Shown: in pieces, positions 34,845 to 46,244 of the stretch | How the letters are laid out: every line of letters starts with the position of its first letter | Numbering within the stretch: position 1 is the stretch's first letter | DNA from: Patiria pectinifera | Taxonomy: Eukaryota; Echinodermata; Asteroidea; Valvatida; Asterinidae | Length of the DNA: 64,000 nt | NCBI GenBank assembly: GCA_029964075.1 | Contig: CM057136.1 | Span: forward strand, 434,001-498,000 | Reading direction: 5' to 3' | The notes under the pieces: model-generated | The model's input: only the letters and a program-made list of their open reading frames with translations | The model's database searches: none | Told to the model about the DNA's origin: nothing | Translations under genes and position numbers: made by a program

Positions 34845-37800
34845 AGAACATAATTTTCATACTTGTGACCTTGCAAGGCATTCTGAGTACAAACAGTGAC
34901 AATTTTCCAGCAACATCTTTTTTAAAGAGGATCGGAATTTGGGATTTCAATAGTTTAAGTTGTTTACACTTGGAAAGCCTTTTAAATCCTGAAGTTCATT
35001 TAAAAAAATATTGAGGGCGAAATCTTCTATGAATTTGGTTAAAATGTATACTACACATTACCTCTAACTATTGCTATGTATTAGAAGGGGTCAAACAATA
35101 TACTTTGTTCTGGTTCTCAACCACGATGATGTGTATTTGAGATTCACAAAAGGCCTCAAACTCGGAGACAAGGACTCGGACTCAGACTCGGACTAGGATA
35201 CCAAGGACTCGGACTCGGATGGGGTGGACTCGACCATCGCACTGATTATTTATTACCTAGATTTTTTTTTAATTTTTCAGTCGTACTTGGTCATCTGCAA
35301 AGAGTTGCTCATGTTCTGGCAACGGTTCCAGCCCTACTTTACTAAAAATTAAACATCTTGGAGGAATATAGGCCTAATAGCTGCATAATATACGACGGAT
35401 GTTTGCATATGATTTGTTCATTCGTGAAACAATCAATGAATCACCTCTACCCACCATTTTGAAATAGTTTTAGCTGACTATCTATGTGCGGTAACTTCAG
35501 AGGCGCATCCAGGTTTTTCCAAAGGGTGAAGGGCGTGATTTTTTGAAACCTGTAGGGGAAGTTTTGTCGTGATACACCAACGTGAGAAGCTACGGCGTGG
35601 GGTTCGGGGCCGACTTAATGGTCCCAAAATTGTGAACTTTAGAAGCTCTTTGGTGCCTTTTAGAGCAAATCTTGGTATCTTTGAGGTAGATTTTTCCTCA
35701 AAATTCAGAGGAGATAGATAACATTTTTTTAAATAAAAATATAATAAATCTTTCACAAACATAACAATTTTCTGAACTGGAAAAGTTCGGAGGAAAAGTA
35801 AGTTTCAAATTAAAACAAATTAAGCACACACACAAAAAAATTCTGCTTCGTATTACATGACCTTCCAAAATTAGGGTCGTGAGGTCGGATTTTTTTTTAT
35901 TTCGTCAAAAAATGTTTTGTGCTGATTGAATTAATGGAGCATACAAGGAATCATGCATGATTTGTGCCTTAATAATGTTCATTCGCGCCACAAAAGTAAT
36001 CGAGACTGTCCATCAAAAGTGATAAAAACTTGCCTCACCTAATATGAAAAACATGTATTTAAGGTGGATGATTCTTAAAAATAATTTTAAGATTATATAG
36101 ATTTGTTATTGATTTAAAATATACTCTTACTATTACAAACATCTTTAAGATTCTTCTGTTCTTCACTTGACAACCACGTATTTTCGTCTGCATATTTTCG
36201 TGCATTATATTTTCAAAACGGAATTGTATAGACTTAGTTTGTAAACTGTTGCAAGAATGCTTTGTAATAATGTTTCAAGTTGAAATTTTTAGTTGATCAA
36301 TGAGAACAAACCGCTTGAACATGTGAATTGTATTCAAGATTAAAATTAGTGCAATTCAATCCAAAAACAGAGGAGCAAATAGGCATCCATGCACATTGGA
36401 ACTTCAAATCTCAGTTTTATCTCATGACTTTCTCATGCATGCCTGCATAATGTAATTGCCCAAACATTTTACAGAACTGTTCTTGGTTTTAAATCAGTCC
36501 AGTTTCAATTTCAAGAATATGGCCTAGTATATACATGTACACGTACATGACATCGGGAGATCGGCGGCGCAGCAAGACAAATTGTATAAACTCATCGTAG
36601 TTCGTATACATGCGACTCGTCTATACAGAAAATAGTCATCGGGCCTTTCGGCGCCATGATTGCAATTCACACATGGTATGATACATTGTGAAGGTTTTTT
36701 TTGTCATTTTATTACGTAAAAAAATACAGTAAATAATTGTAGATGATGACGTTGAGAAATAGACATCGGGATTTGGTGTATACATATCCCGACCCGGCAC
36801 GGACGGGCGCCGGCCCGCGGCCGCCACCGGCGAACTCCGATAACAAAGTTCCTCGCTTGCACTTGAAAAAGCAACACACCGCGTTCCGTCTAAATTGCCA
36901 AAGCATGTCTCGGGTGCTAAAACTTGCCTTTTGGCTATAACTGCTGATTTTTTGTCCTAAGAACAAACATAACTTTTTTAAACACCAAACTTATCAGATT
37001 TGTATTTTCAGCAACGCGTAGTAATGTCAAAACCAGACGGATCGCGCCATTCTTCGTAAAAAAGAAGAAACTTTTTATGGACGGATCCATGAATATCTTA
37101 AGGGGTGTTTTTTTTTTTTTCAGGGTTTTACATCGTTTCTGGAATAAAGTCTTTATGAAAATTGTATGATGACGTTGAAGAACTCATTTCAAAACAATGA
37201 AATGTTTTGGACTTCGTGAAAAGTATAATTTGTAATTTACAAGCGCGTGGAAATAATGGCAAATTGTTCTTACGAAAACACACCCCTGTGTCGCGCAACA
37301 CAGCAAAAAGCTGCACGTGCTTTTTTGTAGAGAACGCATCGTACGTACATGTACATAAGTATACATACATGTACATGCAGGGTTACGTTATACGGGGTAC
37401 GTACGGTGGGATCGCGGTTTATTTCGAAGCTTCTCGATCGACTCCCGAACTCGCTGTGTCATACTGCCACTACGCAATGTTTGCAGGCTGATGTTTAATA
37501 TCGGCGCCGGTATTTTTATAAGGAAGTTGCCTCTTCCTTCCCCTCTTTTCGCTCTCCTCCCTCTTTTTCCTCCCCCCCCCCTTTTTGTGTGTGTGGAGTC
37601 AATTAGACGGGGGGCACGTGCCCCCGCGGCCCACCCCTGGATCCGCGCCTGATTTTAATGGAAAATACAAACACAGAAAAGAGAGATCACGTTCTGGGAA
37701 TTAATTGGAATAAATTCTCTTTCTCCATCGATGTTTATTAATTATTTGGTATTTTCTAAGATCCAAATTCGTCCTGTCACGTTATGTAGGTCGTAGTCAC

Positions 37801-38030
37801 TGGTTCCAGTCCTACCAGTGAATGGTGATGGCACTGCACTGCACTGCCATGCTATGCCGCACGGAACATCGTATACGCGAACAGCGGCATGGTTTTGGTG
37901 CATTTTGATCACAAATGCGTCAAAAGTTTAGGCTTTTTTGTCAAGATTTAGCATGTCAAGATGAACTAATTTTTTTTTAACGATTATAGTGCCATATGTA
38001 ATTCCAGCGTATCGGGCCGATACGCACGCA
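34845..38030. other. Intergenic, no exon recognised
   Basis: Contains a degenerate ggactcggactcagactc repeat at 35160-35235, a GCGGATCC-type relic near 35500 and 37600, a GC-rich patch at 36785-36840, and tacatgtacat-rich sequence near 37345-37380. ORFs here show no domain pattern. Confidence 0.4.
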
Positions 38031-38820
38031 TAACACAATGTGTGTCTATAAATGGCTTAAACTCAAACTCTAGTTTTCTTACAAACGGAGTACCCCAAGG
38101 CTCAATTTTAGGACCTTTGCTTTTTATAATATATTATAATGATTTTACAAAGTCTTCTTATTTGCTCTCCTTTATATTGTTTGCTGATGACTCTTTTTTA
38201 TTCTTTTCCCATAGCAACCTCAATGAGGCGGACAGGCTAAATACCCCCGGTTCATTTACCGGGAGCCGCTTTCATTTGAGCCCCTCTTTAATCGGCTCCC
38301 GCTTGCATAGATAGCGGGTGACCTGTTTCTACAAACCGTCCGACGGTTGGCACTGCCGGCTCCCGATACTATACCTCACTGACACTGTTAACACCGAACA
38401 TATATCTGTTTCGAGTTGGTTCAGACTTAATAAATTATCCTTAAATATTTCCCAGACTAGCTTCATGTTGTTCAACTACCCTGTAATATTATGATTGTTG
38501 ATTCTGTAATTATCAAAACTGATTGTTGTAAATGTTTGGGTTTGTTTATTGACTCAGGGCTAACGTGGAAAAATCATGTTGATCATTTATGTAAAATCAT
38601 TGCAAGAAACGTAGGTATATTAACAAAATCAAGCATCTGTTACCTGTAAATGTTTTGGAATTTCTTAATAACACCCTAATTGTCTCTCATCTTAACTATG
38701 GTTTACTTGCTTGGGGTAGTAGTTCTGCTACAAGACTACTTCTATAACAGAAAAGAGCCTTGCGTGTAATTAATTTTGCCGACTTCTATGACCACACATA
38801 TCCCCTTTTTATTTCAACAA
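38030..38820 (+). pseudogene. L2-like LINE RT fragment, interrupted
   Basis: Reads TNGVPQGSILGPLLFIIYYN then LLSFILFADDSFLFF (RT domains with the ADD box), an interruption of about 140 bp (38235-38375) with repeated CGGGAGCCG/CGGCTCCCG hairpins, then in broken frames SVSSWFRLNKLSLN, CLGLFIDSGLTWKNHVDHL and LNYGLLAWG. Several stops; not coding. Confidence 0.75.
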
Positions 38821-39480
38821 AGGGACCCAAGAAAAGCATGGGCGGGATTTAAGAACATAACAGGTTGCGGTAAGAAGACTAACACCCCTCTACCGCTAGG
38901 AGACACGGAACAGTTTATTGGTGATTTAAACCGGTTTTATGCCCGGTTTGACACTCTGGATGTTCGTGCAGTTAACCACCAGCTCGCTAATGTCTTACAG
39001 GAACAGATTGATGACTCCGACAAGACTGTGATAAGTGTGGAGGCAGTGGAACAGACCTTCCGGAAAATTCAAACTAATAAAACCATGGGACCTGATGGTG
39101 TCACTGGAAGGGTTCTGAAACTCTGCTGGAAGGAGCTATCAACTGTTTTTCATAGGCTCTTTCAGTGGTCTTTGGACTGTAGTGTTATTCCTAAGCTGTG
39201 GAAAACAGCAACAATTATCCCCATTCCTAAAATACCCAAACCAGTAGTACTAAATGATTTTAGACCAGTAGCTCTAACATCAGTAGCTATGAAATGCCTG
39301 GAGAAAATTATCAAGGAGGTTTTGCTTGGTGTAGTCAGAATTTTCTAGTTCTAAATGTAGAAAAGACCAAAGAAGTTGTATTTGATTTTCGGAAGACTGA
39401 GAGTAACATCGAACCAATTTTTATCCATGGCCAAGAAATTGAGAAAACAATTCCAGCGCATCCCCCCATATGTGAAGTGT
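38790..39480 (+). pseudogene. Second LINE fragment (CR1/Rex-like RT), deleted
   Basis: The 190-codon frame at 38776-39348 reads DPRKAWAGFKNITG, DLNRFYARFD, NKTMGPDGVTGRVLKLCW, LFQWSLDCSVIPKLWKTATI and LNDFRPVALTSVAMKCLEKI, the N-terminal half of a non-LTR RT. It then jumps, through an internal deletion, to LVLNVEKTKEVVFDFRKTES from the thumb region. This is a different LINE lineage from the fragment just before it. Confidence 0.8.
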
Positions 39481-39690
39481 TTTCGTTTTGCTGACAGAAC
39501 TTTTAAGACGGTGTTTGTGTTTAAAATTCTTTAACTTGAAAAGTACATAAGTGATTTGAATGATTCTTGTACTAAAACAAAGCTTATAAATTGGGCTTTC
39601 ATATCTTGATTTTGATAGTGTTTCATGCAGAACTTCATTAAAAAAATTTGTCCTGCCATTTGGGTTTCCTTTTTTTTTTACTCACCCTGT
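39470..39690 (+). mobile_element. Partial ACAGGGTGAG foldback MITE
   Basis: gattcttgtactaaaa, catgcagaacttcat and tttactcaccctgtgta match the right arm of the elements at 18412-18854 and 56511-57103. Confidence 0.6.
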
Positions 39691-39879
39691 GTAAGTTACT
39701 TGTAGACAATCATACCAATTTTAGATATGATTTTTTTTTATAGCCGCCTACCTTAAAATGTAGCTCCACCCCTAAAGGGCAACTAGTAGTCTTGCAACCG
39801 TTTAAACTTATCTTTACAGTGTATGGTAAACATAATTAACCGATGGAAAAGTTGTGTTTTTACCAGCAAAAATTTACAG

Positions 39880-41592
39880 TTTTAGAGGTGGGAGGAAAAC
39901 CCCAGAAGAATAGTCTGGGGAAAACCCACGGAATCAGGTAGGGACTGAAAACCCAATCGACATGTGACCCTCCCCAGTGCCGCCTTCCGTTTCGGTTTCG
40001 ATAGTTTTATTTTCTGCAAACCTATAAACGTGTAAAGCTTACATTTTGCAGGCCATTTACTCAAGAGCAAATGGTTTTCAGTAAAAGCCTTTGCTTATTT
40101 TTTATTCATACAGATGGGAGTAATGCAAATGCCAGTTTTTATTCATACGAACTACCGTGTGGTATTATTTGTACTTTTTCGCGATTAACATTAATAAATG
40201 CAGTAATTTTTGCGCAGAATTATGTGCATTTATATTTTCAAGGTAGCCCCAACCCAACCTTGAAATATGACAAGTAAATATTTGAAATCTGAAGCATTTA
40301 CTCCTTTTTATTCATAAGAAACGAAGTAAACGCTTATAGTGTAGCAAAAGCTTAAAGGTAAAAAGTAATTATTTTCAGAATTTAGCAAACGGTTTTTAGT
40401 AAAAGTGTTTGCTTAATTTTCATTCATACAGATGCGAGTAAATGCTTCAAAGTGGTAGCAAAAGCAAATGCCATGTTTTATTCATATAAACATGGTATCA
40501 TTTGTACTTTATGAACTTTTATTAAATGCAGTATTTTTTTCGCAGAATTATTTTACTCTATAATTTCAAGGTTGCCTTAACCCAGCCTTGTAAATGACAA
40601 GTGCATATTTAAATCTGAAGCATTTACTCCTTTATATTCATACGAAACGAAGTAATCCTCAAAAGTGCATGCCCCAGGCACTGTAGCTCGCAAACCCCGG
40701 GAAAAAAAACGTAGAGAGGAGACAATGAGAAGAAATTACAGTTTTAGAGGTGGGAGGAAAACCCCAGAAGAATAGTCTGGGGAAAACCCACGGAATCAGG
40801 TAGGGACTGAAAACCCAATCCACGTGTAGACCATGGGTGCCGATGCACAGCGCATTGTGCACGTAAACGGCATTACGTTCGTCACGTTTGATGCGGCGCT
40901 TTTTTTGTATCGGTCCTCCAGCACGTGACCCTCCCCTGTGCCGCTTTCCGTTTCGGTTTCGATAGTTTTATTTTCTGCAAACCTATAAACGTGTAAAGCT
41001 TACATTTTGCAGGCCATTTACTCAAGAGCAAATGGTTTTCAGTAAAAGCCTAAAAGCCTTTGCTTATTTTTTATTCATACAGATGGGAGTAATGCAAATG
41101 CCAGTTTTTATTTTATTTTAGTTTTAACATTAATAAATGCAGTAATTTTTGCGCAGAATTATGTGCATTTATATTTTCAAGGTAGCCCCAACCCAACCTT
41201 GAAATATGACAAGTAAATATTTGAAATCTGAAGCATTTACTCCTTTTTATTCATAAGAAACGAAGTAAACGCTTATAGTGTAGCAAAAGCTTAAAGGTAA
41301 AAAGTAATTATTTTCAGAATTTAGCAAACGGTTTTTAGTAAAAGTGTTTGCTTAATTTTCATTCATACAGATGCGAGTAAATGCTTCAAAGTGGTAGCAA
41401 AAGCAAATGCCATGTTTTATTCATATAAACATGGTATCATTTGTACTTTATGAACTTTTATTAAATGCAGTATTTTTTTTCGCAGAATTATTTTACTTTA
41501 TAATTTTAAGGTTGCCCCAACCCAGCCTTGTAAATGACAAGTGCATATTTGAAATATGAAGCATTTACTCCTTTTTATTCATACGAAACGAA
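39880..41592. repeat. Higher-order tandem duplication, about 0.86-kb unit
   Basis: The block from 39882 (gaggtgggaggaaaacccca) repeats from 40748. Each large unit itself contains two diverged sub-units of 250-300 bp marked by gcagaattat, ccttgaaatatgacaagt and tgaagcatttactcctt. The start block contains a SINE-tail-like motif (complement ggggttttcctccc). The second unit has an extra 0.16 kb at 40830-40925. Confidence 0.8.
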
Positions 41593-41784
41593 GTAAACGA
41601 TTGTTAGGCCAAAAAAGGCTCTGGTTTCTGGTATGCGCGCGCGTCGCCATAGCCATGCGCGTCGGCAATGTAAGATGATGTCTTTCAATGTAAGATGATG
41701 TCTCAAACCACCAAACTCACTGGTTCGACTGGAATCCTGCTGCTGCACAATTTTAACGTGTTATTTCTCATAAAGTTATTTCTC

Positions 41785-42335
41785 ACGTCTAAGTTTATTT
41801 CAAGCATAAAGAACAAAGGAAAATGGATGTTAAATACAGTTTTTCTGAGTTTTTTTATTTTTTGCACTCCCCTTTTTGAAAAATCAAGCTCCGCCCCCCC
41901 AAAATTGTGCAAGATCCAAGATGTGTTCACCTCTTAAAATTATTTTCAGCCCATTTTAACAGGACCTGCCAATTTTCAGGATTTTACTACCAAACCGAAT
42001 AATGTTTTCCATATTAGAACCAAACTGATATACCGCCTCTTTTGTACATTTAGGCCACGCCCACAAAATGGGTGGAAATTAACTGGTGTTCGAATGCTTG
42101 AATGTTATATTTTATGTTTAAGTTTATTTCAAACCATAGAAAAACAAGGAAAATGGATGTTAAATACAGTTTTTATGAGTTTGTATTGTTTGCACCCCTT
42201 TTAAAAAAAAAATCAAGCTCCGCCCCCAAAATGGGCAAGATCCAGGATGGGTCCCGATCTTAAAATGAATTCTAGCCCATTTTGACCTCTTTTGCCAAAT
42301 TTCATGCTTTTACCACAAAGTGCACGATTTGGGCC
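41785..42335. repeat. Two-copy diverged tandem repeat
   Basis: 41785-42010 and 42118-42330 share aagtttatttcaa, aaggaaaatggatgttaaatac, atcaagctccgcccc and caagatccaggatg. Confidence 0.65.
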
Positions 42336-42349
42336 AAAAATGGACCTAA

Positions 42350-42665
42350 GCAGCTCCACTATATTGTGTTTGAGTGTGATTGTAAGCTGTTTTGATAAAT
42401 TGTTGTGGATTTGTCTTGTCTTTTAAACTGTTTTGAACACACGGGGTGTTGATTTTCATGTTTTTAATCATGATGGTTAATAATAAATTGAAATTGAAAT
42501 TGAAATTGAAATTGAATTGAAAATCTCTACTTCTTAATAGCCCCTCTGCAGTGTCTCTAAAATATCAGTTTTGTTGTATTATTTGTAATTCTTTTCTGCT
42601 ATGCAATTATTTTATGTCATTTATAGATTTGATGCTGTGGAAATAAATGAACCTTGAACCATGAA
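42350..42665 (+). mobile_element. LINE 3'-end relic with (TTGAAA)n tail
   Basis: aataaattgaaattgaaattg at 42480-42520 follows an untranslated-looking block; short tandem tails of this type end CR1/L2-like LINEs. No coding part remains. Confidence 0.45.
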
Positions 42666-42669
42666 CCAC

Positions 42670-44640
42670 GTGTGTACATGGGGAGAACATCTTAATGTTT
42701 TATCTGAAGGAAAGGGGGCATGCACCCTCAACTCCCCCCCCCCCTCCCTGGATCCGTCCCTGAACTTACAATTCTGTCACAAGTACAATGTAAAAGCTAC
42801 CTCAAATAACTGCGTCATGCCATAATTTGTTGAGCAATCCACAGACTTACGCACTGAGAAACTTTCTTAAAATTGTCGTGACTGAAATGTTGCGCAACGT
42901 ACACTATAAATGGTGGCCCGAGTGTTCTTTGTCATCGCATAAGGTTACATGAAATCGGCTGCAGGAATGAGATTGTCAAATAAAAAAGTCTGAACATTGA
43001 AAGGTGTGAAAGATGCGTATTTGTCTATGCATTTTCATGAAGGACCAAATATAACTGTGTGAACTTGAATTATACTGGGTTAGTCAAAAAGAAAGTGACC
43101 TAGATTAATGATTTTGTATTTTAAAACCAATTTAATTGGACACACTAATGAAGTACGTTTTAAAAGAGCATTTTTCTATATAAAAAAAGACAAAGGCAAC
43201 AGTAATGGTCCAGCCAAAATGATAAAACATAATAAAAAAATTGCCACACTGAAATTAAGTAAGATTGATTGATAAGATTGACCTGGAAAGATGACACAGC
43301 CACCAGGAATGAGATATTGCACGAAGTACACAATAGACCCAGACATAGTATGATAGTGCATAAAGCACACTAGACCCAAACATATTATGAAAATCAAGAA
43401 TTTAATAAGCATGGTCTTGTATACTCATCTAAAAAGGTGGGTATATTAAAATAGCTTTAAAAAAATAGCAAATGTGAAGTTACAGGCCCCGTACCACACT
43501 AGTTACAATGTTAGTGACGTTAAATATAATAATATGACATGTTTCCTTAAAAAAAACTGTGATAAAAATCACACAACGTAACGTGAAAAGATGGTTATCG
43601 GCGCAATGTACTGTGAAAAAGCAGAACCGCGTTCATGTCGCTACGCAATGCATTAGCTGAAAATACGTAGAAAAGTGTCTAGTGGATATTATGCCGGATC
43701 CGGTTTTCTTTAAGTAGGCCTATGGGTGCACACCAGTAAATAGACCAAATATCCGTCCGCCGAGCTCATGAATACAAGTTATACACTCAAATTCGTCTAT
43801 ATTAGAGAGTTCTGAGAGCCATGGAATTGGGAGATTGAAGAGATATGGCAATACACCTCTGGCCCGGACTTTTTTTTAGCCATGTTGTGGAGGGATCCCT
43901 TTTTGAGATGGCTACTTTTTCACTTTGGGAAATATCACTAATTTTAGGGGTCGTCTTCTTTGGATGAGAATGTCTCGAAAAGTCATCGGTTAACCACACC
44001 AAAATTAAAAATAAAATGAAATATGACATGTTGATTATCAGTTTTCTGTTCAGCCTGGACACATGTGAGAGTTTTGAGTATTTTTAACAGAATTTTGAAG
44101 TATGAGCATTTACACTGTTGTCTATTGGAATTTATTTGATTGGGTGCACCCCTATACGATGTTAAGCCGGGAAATCTTACAGCGCCCTCCTTGACGCATA
44201 ATTATAGACAAAGACTTTTCCGCAACTATGCAAAAAAGCAAAAACCAAAAAAAAAATGGGAAGAAAAACAATGGCTTTTCAGTTGATGGCGGAAAAGCCA
44301 ATCTGCAAAGTTGGCGGAATAGCCTGAATACGAAAAGTAATTGCATTTTAAGAAGTTCGAATCATGGGAAAAACTCCATTGCACGGTCTTTTAAACGTCT
44401 ATTCGATAAGATGAAGCTCGACTTTGATTCTGATATAGAGACTAACACTATAGTTACGTGGCCTCCTAATTTGCATACGGATCGCAAAACGCCAGCAAAC
44501 AGATCATTTTAGAAATATAGTTTTGCAATGAAATGATTGCAATAAAAAAAAACTCAAGCTAGTGATTTGGCACACCCACCAGATTTCTGAGATTTGCCTG
44601 TAAGACATCATGCTATAGTTGCACTTTTAACAGATTTTTA
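42670..44640. other. Intergenic, no exon recognised
   Basis: A repeat at 43735-43920 is shared with 46030-46235 (gagctcatgaat, atggaattggg, gaagagatatggcaat, cacctctggcccggact). An isolated hydrophobic minus ORF (43176-43412) has no start context or homologue pattern. Confidence 0.4.
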
Positions 44641-44658
44641 TGGAGTAGAATTACTTAC

Positions 44659-44824
44659 CTTGTTTACGACGGCACTGGGCTCTGAAAGACGCGAAAGCCT
44701 TGTTACGAAGTGCGGTCAGATCATCACCGGGTGCAGCCTGGACCATGGCACTACACGTGTTCCCTCGTACCGGTAGAATAAAGAGGGAACTAAAAAGCCC
44801 CAGAGTCCAACTGAAGACCCACAT
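44659..44824 (-). CDS. Probable first exon of a secreted protein (signal peptide)
   Basis: From an ATG at 44824 with AAAATG context, 55 codons run to a consensus donor CAAG|GTAAGT. The product starts MWVFSWTLGLFSSLFILPVR, a good signal peptide, then GNTCSAMVQAAPGDDLTALR and NKAFASFRAQCRRKQ. The exon ends one base into a codon. The rest of the gene should lie to the left; the nearest minus-strand host exon seen is the lectin fragment at 34.0-34.3 kb, but linkage is not shown. No family recognised. Confidence 0.5.
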
Positions 44825-45159
44825 TTTACGCGGGTTTCTCATAACCAGCCCGCAGGCCTTCACTTTGATATCTGCGATCAAAACGGGCAGAGCACCACTC
44901 CCTGGCACGATGAGCCTTATGTTTGGAATATCGCTTGCTGTCGTCACATAGTTTCCACGGTAACCGTAACAATGGTTATTGTTTGGAGTTGGTTCATCGA
45001 CGATCATGACAGAGCGAAACCCAATATCATGTGACGCTCGTTTTTTAATTTATTTATTTTTTCCCCTGGAAGAAATATTTTATTCACAACCTCAAAGTAA
45101 CATCTCAACTATACAAAAACTACTTAAGAAACCAAAGCAATGCCGCAAAATATCTTGAC

Positions 45160-45545
45160 CTATATTTGGAATACAGAGTTAGTTTTGACACAGTACTTCA
45201 AAGGAGTCTCATTTTGTATGACATTTAGCAGTAGATCCATTTGTAATCAAGATGTACTTTTCCAAACTAAAATAACGTTTTAAATCAAGATTCAATAGTG
45301 CAAGGGATGATCTGCTATCGTTCATCTTCATCTTATAAATGTGAAAACGACACAAAATAAGGATCAGGTTGAGAGCAATCCACGATTTTTTTTAACTTAT
45401 GCCGAAAAGTATAGCCTCATCGTCTAAGTGTATGTTTAAATTAAGAGTCCTCTCAAACCACTCATTATAACCTGGGTCCAAACACAGATGAAATCTCAAA
45501 ATAGATCTCTCCTACAAAATAGATGAACAAGCGTTTCGCTCTCTA
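45160..45545 (-). pseudogene. L1/Tx1-like LINE ORF2 C-terminal relic
   Basis: In broken frames the minus strand reads ETLVHLF, CLDPGYNEWFERTLNLNIHL, DDEAILFGI, NLILILCRFHIYKMKMNDSR, SSLALLNLDLKRYFSLEKYI and TAKCHTK-stop-DSF, matching the order of the extreme C-terminal region of L1/Tx1 ORF2 (the IYK...R.S...F...L and final H..KW segments). Confidence 0.6.
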
Positions 45546-46029
45546 AGATATAGAATATCTATGTAACGAACCGGATAGGGCGCTTGCCCGCTATGCACGT
45601 CAAGTCACGTGCAAACATGCGTACGAACATTATTTTTCTTGCGCGATGCCTGTACGCTATGGATTTTGGTAGCCTCGTTTTTCGCCCAAAAGAACCTGTA
45701 TCTTCGGTTGTAAAGGGACGAAAGAGGTACGTACATTTAATATAAATCCTTGCTAAATAACGCAACGTCGAAACCTTGTGTTGGAAAGGATTGATTCTTC
45801 AAAAAACCAACTTTGAACATTTTAAACATGGCGTCGCGCGTTAGATACATCGACTGCAGTCCTAGTTTAAATATGCCATTTTTTGACACATTCAAATGAG
45901 ACAATACCAGTGGTTTAGATCGCGCAAGGCATGATGGTAAACAACATGGTGCAGCAAGATCGTTCCCATGGAAACGAGGTTGCCCAGCAGGCTTCAGTTT
46001 GCAATTCAATACAGCCTATGCTTGCACTA

Positions 46030-46240
46030 CAGTAAATAGGCCAAGCCGAGCTCATGAATAAAAGTTGTACCCTCAAAATATTCTATATTAGATCTAGAGA
46101 GTTTTGAGAGCAATGGAATTGGGGAATTGAAGAGATATGGCAATGCACCTCTGGCCCGGACTCTGGGCTTCGAATTCTGAGCAATGTGGATGCATTTGGG
46201 CCCGGAAGTGGCGCTATTTAGACATGTTGTAAAGGGATCT
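46030..46240 (+). repeat. Second copy of the 43735-43920 repeat
   Basis: Matches words gagctcatgaat, attgaagagatatggcaat and cacctctggcccggact with small indels. Confidence 0.65.
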
Positions 46241-46244
46241 TTTT

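Noticed and set aside
39880-41592. CRISPR-like direct repeats
   Set aside because: Units are long, diverged and without regular spacers; the window is plainly eukaryotic.
43176-43412. Hydrophobic 78-codon minus ORF resembling a membrane protein
   Set aside because: AT-rich, no splice or start context, no repeat or family pattern; hydrophobicity follows from T-rich codons.
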